Source of the DNA: Coprococcus sp.
Lineage (GTDB): Bacteria > Bacillota > Clostridia > Lachnospirales > Lachnospiraceae
NCBI GenBank assembly: GCA_016297325.1
Contig: JAEDGW010000016.1
Coordinates: forward strand, 1-34,445
Direction: 5' to 3'
DNA: 34,445 nucleotides
The translations under genes were made by a program, and so were the position numbers. This document shows, in pieces, positions 1 to 10,500 of this stretch. The notes under the pieces are model-generated. The model worked only from the letters and a program-made list of their open reading frames with translations. It was not told the DNA's origin and made no database searches. The stretch's first letter is position 1, and every line of letters starts with the position of its first letter.

Positions 1-487
1 CCTGAGCGTCACTTCCCAGCTGAAGTTCCTCTCCGTTAAAATATACATTGCACGGCGCACCCTCACTTTTCAGGTATACCGTTCCATGAAAGGTATCTGA
101 GTCAACCCTGTCATCTGCGTTCTCATAAGAGACCGCAATCCCCTCCTTATTCTGCATGGCCACTCTGTAAAAATTCTCCAGATCCGCTGTGGACACCGGT
201 TTGAGTGCCTGCGCATCCCCGGCAGATACCAGATCGCATTCCCTGTCAAATGGCCCGCTCTCCGCTGTACTTATCAGCAGATTCGTGTCACCATCACTCA
301 CAGTTCCGCCCATAGGCGTAACATTGGTGTGAGCCCTGCCGGAAGCAGTAAACCACGCATACGTGACTCCCGTCACCGATACCAGAAAGAAAATCATACC
401 AACAATCGCCATGACCAGCGACTTTCTCAGCCTCTTCACGGTCTCCTTGTTATTCTCTGCGCCGTTTGCGTTGTCCACATTTCCCAC
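1..487 (-). CDS. TasA-like exported protein with SipW-type signal, 3' end outside the window
   Basis: The frame is open from a GTG at 487 to the window edge, so only about 162 N-terminal residues are visible. I chose this GTG because a GGGGG ribosome site lies 8 bases upstream; an in-frame GTG nine bases earlier overlaps that site. The protein starts with a charged cytoplasmic head, then a hydrophobic helix at about residues 24-42 ending in VTYA|WF near residue 44. This is the junction type cut by SipW-like signal peptidases in TasA and camelysin proteins. The visible mature part is hydrophilic and predicted beta-rich. It follows the 295-residue paralogue-like gene by about 97 bases on the same strand, so it is probably the last visible member of the fibre operon. 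Exact role unknown; a minor fibre or matrix subunit is my inference. Confidence 0.8.
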   Translation of the reverse strand, partial: MGNVDNANGAENNKETVKRLRKSLVMAIVGMIFFLVSVTGVTYAWFTASGRAHTNVTPMGGTVSDGDTNLLISTAESGPFDRECDLVSAGDAQALKPVSTADLENFYRVAMQNKEGIAVSYENADDRVDSDTFHGTVYLKSEGAPCNVYFNGEELQLGSDAQ

Positions 488-584
488 AGGACTCACCCCC
501 TTTCTATCTCATATCACTGTGCAATCACGGATACTGATATTCCTATTTTATGCCGCAATTACCATTCTTCTTTTCTTTATTATT

Positions 585-1472
585 TTACTCCTGCACAATT
601 CCGGCAAATGACACCGCAAGCTTTTTCAGTGTCTCTCCGCACAGGTTCACAGTGCAGTCCTCGTCACAGCCCTCAAGCCAGATATATACCTCTATCTGCA
701 CAGGAGTCCCCGGCTTGCCACTACCGTCACCTGTTATGGTACACAGCTTCTCGGACGTTTTCTTCAGCGTGACAACTCCGGTGTTCTTGTCATATATGCA
801 GTACGCATCAGATGTATATGAAGAAAATGGCACCGTTGTACCATCCTTCTTAACACCGTCGAGCACATAGCCTTCTTTTCCGGTCGCCGTGTTGTAGCTG
901 GCCTCCGGATTCTTCTTGTCACTTATGGCAAATATATATTCTGAGCTGACAGGCATGTTCTGTCCCGGCTCATGGACCACAAGTCCAACCCTGATGGCAG
1001 ATGATATCGGGACTTTCTCGTCACTGTCCTCAAATCCTATATCAGCCAGGTAAATGTCCGTGTCATCGCCATTTGTGCGCAGATACATGCTTGTGTGATA
1101 GTAATCCCTGGCCTCACTGTCATCAAACCCCGCTGCCAAAAGATCAGCCGGACCGCCCTGTCCAACTATGAAGGATGTCGCTTTCTGGAATCCCGCCGTC
1201 ACCTTGTTCGTTGACACAGGCTCCAGCTGCCCCTTAAAACTCTCCAGCACTGCCGCCGAGCCATACTCCCCGGAATAGCTGTTGCTTATCTGGAGATTGG
1301 CACCGGCACCAGCCGCCATGCGCACATCCGTGGTGTGACGGCTGGTGTTATAAATATACCATGCATAGGTTGCTGAAACAACGGCGATAAATGCTACGAA
1401 CATCGCCAGCAGGCTTATCTTGAACCTGCTTCTCAGCTTCTTTGCGTCGTCATTATTCACTGATTTATTCAT
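585..1472 (-). CDS. TasA-like exported protein with SipW-type signal
   Basis: 295 residues. A basic head is followed by a helix at about residues 19-35 and the junction SATYA|WY at 37/38, typical of SipW-dependent exported fibre proteins. The mature part carries the late motif EVYIWLEGCDEDC, also found in the 328- and 412-residue proteins of this locus, plus a second CG pair, so a disulphide is possible. The gene starts 32 bases after the stop of the giant gene. An AGGAGG overlapping that stop lies about 27 bases from the ATG, too far for normal use; a weaker GGAAG lies 11 bases upstream. No alternative in-frame start lies closer to the AGGAGG, so initiation may be weak or coupled. Function as a fibre subunit or tip/anchor protein is inferred. 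Confidence 0.85.
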   Translation of the reverse strand: MNKSVNNDDAKKLRSRFKISLLAMFVAFIAVVSATYAWYIYNTSRHTTDVRMAAGAGANLQISNSYSGEYGSAAVLESFKGQLEPVSTNKVTAGFQKATSFIVGQGGPADLLAAGFDDSEARDYYHTSMYLRTNGDDTDIYLADIGFEDSDEKVPISSAIRVGLVVHEPGQNMPVSSEYIFAISDKKNPEASYNTATGKEGYVLDGVKKDGTTVPFSSYTSDAYCIYDKNTGVVTLKKTSEKLCTITGDGSGKPGTPVQIEVYIWLEGCDEDCTVNLCGETLKKLAVSFAGIVQE

Positions 1473-1504
1473 ATAATCCGGCGCTTCCGCCGCAGGTTCA
1501 CCTC

Positions 1505-4500
1505 CTAGCTGCCAGACTTTCCAGATGAAGCTTTTTCATCTACAAATTCCGGCTTGATCTTCGTCAATGTATATATGACATTATCATTCTCAGGATCTGG
1601 TCTGTCCAGACTCACTGCCAGTATCTGACCGTTATCATCTGTGGTCTCTCCAAACAGCTCTGCAGTAAGCGTCACATTATAGTTTGCAAAGAAATGCCCA
1701 CTGTCTTCAACATTGTCAATATTTACCAACAGCGTTACCGCCTGAATGATCGAACTTCCATCAAATATATCACTCGTCTTGATATTTCCAGTGTTTTCAT
1801 CAATATAATATGACTTTGGAACCGTCCAAGTCCACTTTCCATCATTTCCGCATGATATATTGCCTGCATTTGGCGAAGTTACCCTGACATTCATATAACT
1901 TGCTGAATCAACGCCAAGCGGAGTGTAAGACTCCGTGGCACCAGCACTGTCGTTCTTTCTGCTCAGTGATAAACTGAACTTTACATATTTGGAGCGTTTC
2001 AGCAGACTTTCAAGATTACGCACCTCATGGAGATCATACACCGCCGTTGTCGCTATCAGCGCATGTGTTTTGTCTGCATCAAGATTCTCATCAAGATCCA
2101 GAAGATTTATACCCAGCTGATCAATATTATCAGCATTATAAGTAATCGTAGATCCCTGTGATCCCTTCTGATAGTATGCTATCTGAGTATTTGAATATGA
2201 AGCTCTAGTACTGCTGTAAGACAGACTCTTCTTTTCTGTTGAAAGCTGTGATACATAGTTTAGCTTTGCATAATTTTCCGGAGTTCCATCAGCAAGTGTG
2301 CTCTTCGGAATAACATCCAGGCCAAGTGCCGGAAGTTCTGCATCCATGACAGCCTCTATATAAAATCTGCTGTCACCTGTTCTCTTACCACCTCTGATAT
2401 AATCTCTAAGTCCCTGGAGACTGATCGCATTTTCCAGACTTCCATCCTCAGACAGGATCAGTTCCATATTGCCACCATCAGATGTCCAATTGTACTTTGC
2501 CGCACAATCTTTTCCATTGCCCGCAATCGGTGACCATACCTTCTTTCTTTCACTTTCACTATAAGCATACCTGTAATATGTTCTTACTGTCTTTGTCGCT
2601 CCGCCTTCTGTAACCTCATTTTCTTCATAAGCATAAAACTTTACCTCACCTGAGGTTCCACTCGGGAACGACGCATAACTGATGGACTTATCCTGAACTA
2701 TCTGAAGATTCGCAACAAATCTCTGGTATAACTGGTCCGGATCATATATCTGATCTTTATCATTGATATACGCCTGACCGTTAGGGAATGTCACCTCATC
2801 TTTCACTGATACCTTCAGTTTATTTTCTGCTGCTGTGACAAGCTGCTTAACTCTTCCGCCCAGATCATCCGTATTCTCAGTCAGTACCTGCGAATATCCA
2901 CTGGATATCTGATAAGTGCTTGCAGAGTTTGAATGTCCATCCTCCTCTGGTGTCTCAGAGGCTTCCTTTCTAAGCATATAATGAATATTGTATGGGATGT
3001 CCCCATCAAACTCAGTAATGACATATCCGTTTGCCACAACTGTCTTGTCCTCCGACATCATTGTGACAACCAGATAATAATTCTCGGTGTATGTCACCTC
3101 TTTCATAGTAACGGAATATAACTTGTCTGCATTATCATCACTTGTCTTCAAACGATAATATCTTCCGTCCTTCAACACCGTTGCCTTAGGATAATCATGA
3201 TCATCTGACGCATCAGCCCCAACAGGTTTTCCATCCTTCTGAACTTCAACAAATAATCCGGAGTTATCCTCCTGAACTGTCACTCCCAGTCTCTCGCCTA
3301 TGCTTCCGGATGAGAACTTTTTGCCATCAGAAGACTCAAAGTCACCAAGATTAAATTTATTCTTCTCTGTTTCACTTCCTGTGACAGTATAGTAGTAAGC
3401 GGTTTTGTTGGCATCCTGACAATCAACCAAGGTCAGCTGGGTTCCAGCTGGTATCCTGTCAGTCTGAACAAAATGTATCTTCTTCTCCATTGTCTGAGAC
3501 ACATCTCCGCCGGCATCAACATAATTCTGCCATCCATATTCCACCGGAGTTCCCTCTGCGCTTCCATATGTATATGTCAGGTAACCAGTCATAGGATTGC
3601 CATAACTGTCCAGCACATGTCCTTTAAGCCCCTTATAATCCTCAATGTTATAGTGAGTTCCATAACTAAGTGTCGCTGTGAAATCCACCTCCAGGACTCT
3701 TCGCACAAGAACCGGGACAAATACATTATATGCATGATCATCATCTATCTTAAAAGTCACTGTAAGCAAGGTAAATCTGTTCTTGTCATTATCATAATCT
3801 GATGATGCAGAAAACGACATGGTGCTCTTATCCTTGTCTTTAATTATGAGTGGTGATCTTGCACCGACATTCTTGACAAACTTACCATCTTTGTACTCAT
3901 ACACAGACTCATCTACGGTAACTGCAGAACATGTCTTTGCCTGCCCATAGCCGCCATTTGTCACTATATTAAGATATTTTTCTATAGCGTCCGTATTGCC
4001 GCCTGTTATCTGGAGAACAGGGAAATCCTGCACTGCCTTTTCAGTCTGATTTGCATTGTATGTTGAAAAACTGCTTGTAAAGTCAAAATCACTATAGCTC
4101 ATCCCTATACTGGAATACTGATATAAGCCATCACCAACCGCCGACTGTCCCACTGCCTCTTTAAATATCTGTTCGGCAGTCATCTGGAATGCACCTGTAT
4201 CACTCTTCGTCCAGGACACGCTGTCTCCGTACAGATATTTCGGAGTTGTCTCACTCTCTCCGCCGTACAGCGCAAGCGAACTCTTCGGGCTCGTATTTAC
4301 ATATGGGCTGACAGCGGACGCATTCATCAGATTTGTCTCAGACCCTGGCACCGCACTCTTTGCCGCATTATTGTAATCCGCAAATGATATATATGCCTTC
4401 GTACCCAGTGCAAGTTTGCTAAAGCTCTCATCGTACAACTTACCTGAACAGTTCTTTATGCTGATTCCAGCCAGGCAGGTTTTTTTCTGAGAATTGTTGA

Positions 4501-7500
4501 CCACTCCGAACAGAATTCCATTATTCTTGCCATTCACAGTGATACCGTCAATTCGTACATTGGATGCAAGCACTGTATTATGCAATGATCCCGTCAAGCC
4601 TCCAACAGATGTACCGTATACCGAACTTGCCTTTATCAATGTGTCATACACATAAATAGCGGCCACCTCGTCACCCATACTTCCAACAGCCAGACCGTTC
4701 CATCCCTGCTTGTTGTCCTCGCTGTTTACCTGAACATCATCCAACACGCAGCCACTTATGCAGAGAGGCTGGCTGCCTAGGTTACAGCCGACAAATCCGC
4801 CTGCACTGACCGGATCCCCTGATCCGCTTATTTTTGACGACAACACCTGACATTTATTTATTTCAATAACTGTATTGCCCTTTAACCAATATACACCGCC
4901 GATAAGACCTCCTGAAGTGAGGTTTGCTTTTTCTATTACAGCTCCTGTGACCTTGCAGTTTTCCAGCTTGATCTTCTTGTTATTTGAATTTGTACATCCA
5001 AGTATTCCTCCTGCACTTGTTGTCGCCTGTACCACTGCACTTGTTGCAGTGACCTCAATATTCCTGATCACACATTCTGCGTTAGCCACTCTTCCAACTA
5101 CTGTTCCGGCATCTGACAATCGATGATTAGCACTGCTCTGAGCCTTGTTTCTGATCTTCGTATTTTCAGAAACAACTTTGACATCCGTAAACTTTGCATA
5201 TGGAGCGTCTACTGCCGATCCTTTGTTCACGTAGAATTTCGTGCATGCAGCTCCAAGTGCACCACCAGCGGCACACACACTGCCATCCTTATCCCATGAA
5301 CAGCTATTCTTTACAGTAGAATTCTTACCTACAACACTGTACGCCTTTTCTGAAACAGTCAGCGAAGTGATCAGCGTGTCATTTCCACCGCTATTTATTA
5401 TATCCCATTTAAATATTTTATTGTTATTACCCGCATATCCGATAAATCCACCGGCGAAATAATGCGCACTTACTTGTATTGAGTCGTACGTACAGTCCTT
5501 GATATCTGCACAGAAATAATTATCCTCCCGGTTCCTATTGCTAAGCATCAGTCCGGCATCATATATCACTTCCCTATTGCCCATAGACGTGCTGCCCATG
5601 ATTCCACCGGCAGATACCGGACCATCAACCGTCACCTCAGTTAAGTTCACTTTTTCTATAGTATACCTGGACTCAGACACATTGTTGATTCCGTTCTGTG
5701 AGCTGTTTCCTGCAAATCCACCGACTCCCACACAGCTTTGTCCTTTTTCAGACGAATTGGCTGCATCAAATCCATCTATATCCTGGTTGCCAGTACCATC
5801 AGCAGAATAATATTGCAGTGAAACACTACTTTCTGTTATGTTCAAATCCTGAACCAGACTGCCATTCATGTTCTTATTGAGTTCACTGGTCTTTGCAGCG
5901 CGTATAAGGTTGAACACGCCGCCAACAGATACTGCATGGAAATCATCAAGCGCATACTCATTGACATTCATATTTACCTTAATAGTGCTGCCATTGCCAT
6001 CAAATCCATTGATAAGAGGTTTTACATATGATGCTCCCCAGACAAGAGGATTACCGTTCTTGTAATCTGTATCGAACGCGCTGGACACATATCTGGCGGA
6101 AATTCCCTGATATCCCAGGCCATAGCTCTTCATGTCATAGGTGGTATTGTCTGCCAGTACGACCGACAACTTGTTATAGCTGTTTCCATTCCACCCAGAC
6201 ACATAAAATGTACTGTCATTACTATAATTCCGCACAAGATATGGAGCATTGGTTTCTGCATCAAGATCACGGCTGCTCATTGAACTGAAGCCCGGAGTCC
6301 TGGTATCATCGCTTACAGATCTGTCGAAATCGGCTCTTACCAATCTTTCATCACTGTCATCCGCATTTGCACCCACATACGCATAGGAAGCGTTCCTTAC
6401 CTTACCATATATACCGTTTCCGAAATTGTAATTCCCATCACTGGTCTGCCCAGTATATGTCTCACTCAAACCACTATATGCCTTAGTTCCATTATTGGCG
6501 CTGTCGCCTCCTGCAGCCGCACCGCTGTTCACTATAGCTGAAAATATCAGCAAGCCCTGAGCATTATTGATCGTCGTTGTAAACTGACTCTTATCCTCTG
6601 AAACTGCTGTTACGATATCCTTCTCTCCAATTGGCAACGTAATCCTGTTTATCTTATAGTTCTTATTGCCATTGTCCAGAGTGCAATTCTCACTAAATGC
6701 ATATCCATCCAGGACTCGTCCTACATATGGATTTATATAAAAACTTAACTGCTTAGCTGAATCCGAATTAACGGTATTCACGCTAACGTCACTGCCTGCA
6801 TCTGTTCCTTTTGCTATATTGTTGTCTGCGAGGCCGCCTGTTACATTCATATTGCGGAATATAACACCGCCGCCGGCAACAGACCCAACATAGCCTCCTG
6901 CCTGTATCAGATTATTCGCACTTCCACCAAGGGCAAGTTTCCAGTTGCTGTCAAATGTGACTTTTACATTGTCGATGATATTGTCTCCGCCAAGCACACA
7001 GCCAATCACTCCACCCCAGAATACCTTAGGGGAATATGTAACTTCATTATATTTTTTCTGGGTTAAAATATCTCCTTTATTATAAGTAAGATTTCTGCCT
7101 GTATATGCTGCATCAGTTTTTTTCACCGCATCATACTCTATGTTGATATCCTTCAGCACACTTCCGTAGCTGTATCTGATAAAGCCGTTTCCCACATCTC
7201 CAGAGATTTTTATTGTCGAGCCATTTGTGCTGACAATCACTCCCCTGAATGCATAAATATCCGTTCCCAAACCGACAAAATCATTCAGTGAAAGGATTCT
7301 GCTTTCGTTGGGATTCTTTGTATTTTCCGGCGCCTGAATGTCATAGTATGCACTCAGTATATACCTGTGCATAACCTTATTAGACAGAGTTTTTCCACCT
7401 TCTACCACTGTCCATCTGTCGTTTTCTGCATCAGTACATTTCGCCTCTGCCCACTGATTGCCTTCATATACATATACTGTATCTTTATCTACGCTGCTTT

Positions 7501-10500
7501 TATCTGTGTGATTCTCCGTCTGGTCATCAGTTATTCTTATCTTCCAGCCTGCTTTGGCATTTTGAGAATTAATATATTCCGCTATGCTGCTCATCTCAAG
7601 CGGATCAGTTATAACATACGGATGCCCATATGTTCCACAGCCGCTTATCATATCACTCACTCTCTGATTGACCACAATCTCATACAGCTTACTTGAAGCA
7701 TTATATGTATTATACACATATGGCAGGTAACTGCTGAATGATGGTTTATTCTCCATGCTGCCACTATTCTCATATCTGACCAGACCTGCATCAGAATTAT
7801 ATAATTCCTTATCATAATAAAAATGCTGAAGATCTTTATACTGTACGGAATCACTTATCTCTTTTCCGTATGTAACATGGTGAATGTAATTACCGTCTGC
7901 GCTGTTGGCATGGTTTCCATCTTTCCAATCTTCGTCTTTGTTGAAGTTGTACACGATTGATCCAACACCGCCATCCTTGTAGCTGAACATATTCATCAAT
8001 GTCGCACGAGAGAATATGCCCGTATTGCCCACCTTCTTATCAGGCAGTCTGATATCCTTAAATGTTCCGGTGATCATTGTCGCTGTACTTGAATTTCCGA
8101 CATTTCCCATAAGACTTGATCCCGCAGCAGAATTCAGGTTTTCATATCCTGATGTTTTTACCGTTGTAATCTTGAAATCTGCATAACCGCCTATACTGCC
8201 TATCAGAAGCGGAGCATAGTTCTTTTCACCACCTGTCACTTTAAGGCCGTCAAGTGTTATATCTGAAAGTACAATTTCAAGGATATTTGTACTTCCGTTT
8301 CCCTTTATCTCTCCGCAGCACAGTGCTCCTGAGAATATCGCTGACCCCTTTTGAGGTTTTCCAACAGATCCTGCAAATGTCACACCTGTAACATTCATAC
8401 CCACTGCAACGTTATAAAACAATCCACAATGCATAAGATAATGCTGCGATGTTTCCAGTCTTGTCTGTTTGTTAGAGGCTGTCTGCTCCCTGTTCTCTAT
8501 TTCTGAATTATAGAACGTAATCCTGGCGTTCTTTACTATGATATTACTGCTGTCTTCATTCAGCGCATAGTAGCTCAAACCTTTCATATCAAGGTCTGCC
8601 ACACCACTTGCAGCGCCAATCGTTTTAACTTTGTCAACACTCCATTTATTGAAATATCTCTTGAGTGAACTGCTGGCATATGTATACACACTCCATATGA
8701 GCAGTTTTTCTGCAGAATCTGCATACTCTCCGGAATTTACTCCGGCACTGTTCATAATTGTATCGAGATTATAATAATATCTGCTGTATCTGTTTGTTTT
8801 ATCTTTGCCATACGCAGTCTGATTCTGATATGTATTACATCCAGAAACAACTCCTACACCGGCACGATTTTCCGTTGCAAGTGATATGATTCCATTCATT
8901 CCGTTTGTAGCGTCTGCACATGCGGAATCACCTAATACACCATTAGTTAAGTTAACAGCCAGACGCGCAGCAAATTCATCGTATATAGTAAGACCCGGAC
9001 TGCTGATTTTTACATTGTCAGGATCAATCCTGTAAGATCTTGTCCAGTTGTCGGTCATCTCAATATAGAGTGCACCACGCTGATTTTTATTTTTTGTCTC
9101 ATCCCCGCCTTTATACACAAGCATTCCCAGCTCACCGCTGCCTGCGTTAAAACTGATGTCTGCTTTTTCTATATTGATCGCCCCGGCAGGCAGTGTCCAC
9201 TTTCCATTTGCACGGTATACAAGACCTCCAACTGCGCTCTTTGCAGCAGTGGTCGCAAACGTCATATTCTTAATATCCAGTGCAAATTCCGTACCGGAGG
9301 TGTATTCCTTAAAAGTTACCATGGTTTCAGCCCATTTATGGCCAAACATACCGCCGATACTCGTTCCGCTTTTTGCCGTGATCCTCTGTCCATCTACTGT
9401 AACTCTTTTGATATTTACCTTTGTGTTTTCCGGATTTGAAGTGCTCGTGCCGTTGTATTCAATCCAGCATATAAGAGCTCCAATCTGAGGGTTCGCCACC
9501 TTCTCGATATCTATAAATCCATTCAGCACTACATTATCACAATTGATGGTCACATTCTTGCTCTTTACCCTTCCAATAAGGCCGCCGGAATTCATGTAAT
9601 TTCCCTTGCTTCTGTTTTCTGTACTGCCCTTTTTCGGACTGATGATATCTATATTTGTTCCTGAGGTAACAGGACTGCCATCTGCTCCCAGCGTAATTGT
9701 GCCATTATTATTCACATATCCGCACAGACCCCCAGAATATATATTAACCCTGAATGAACTGGCTACATCGTCCACGGAGCCTATATTCTCACTGACTGTA
9801 ATAGTTACATTTTCTATGGTAACTGATGTTGTTGTACTGAGAATCGCGGCATAGCCTCCTGCATAAATATCCCTGACTGTTCCATTATTGTTAAACTGAT
9901 CCCACCAGACACCTACGACATTTATCTGGCCACCAATTGTAACATTCTTGATCTGACCTGTTGCACCGGCAAACAAACCATTATATGCATGCCCATGAAT
10001 AACTCCGCTCGCAAGCTCACCTGTTTTCACAGGAGTGCTGCCTCTGTATCCGTATGCTTCACCAACAGCCAGCTTGATAGTATGACCTCCGCCGTTGAAT
10101 TCTCCGCTATAAAAATATTCATAGCTGTCTTTTATCTCATTAGTTGCAACTGTTCCACTTGATGACAATGGAGTCTCATCTCTCGTAAGACCGGTTATTC
10201 CGGTTCCTGTGAGATCCACATCTCCGCCAAGTATAATCTTCTTCGTCTTTATGCTGCTCCAATTTGATGTGGTAATTCCGGCATCAGCACTGAATACACC
10301 CTGGCTCTGCCATGTAACTGCAAGCAGCGCGAATTCCTCCATACTTTTGACTGTTATCTCTGATCCGGAAAAGCTGCTTCCCGCAGAAAGCTGTTTGATC
10401 TTCACCTTGTACGTTGAAGAATCAAGGGTTATGAAGTCAGTTGGAAGACCGGTCTTTTCTGTATCTGACATCCTGAGTCTTAAAATCTGTCCGTAGTTTC

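Noticed and set aside
1505..1700. Sortase (LPxTG) anchor on the giant protein
   Set aside because: The C terminus ends in EKASSGKSGS with no LPxTG-like motif, hydrophobic stretch or basic tail.
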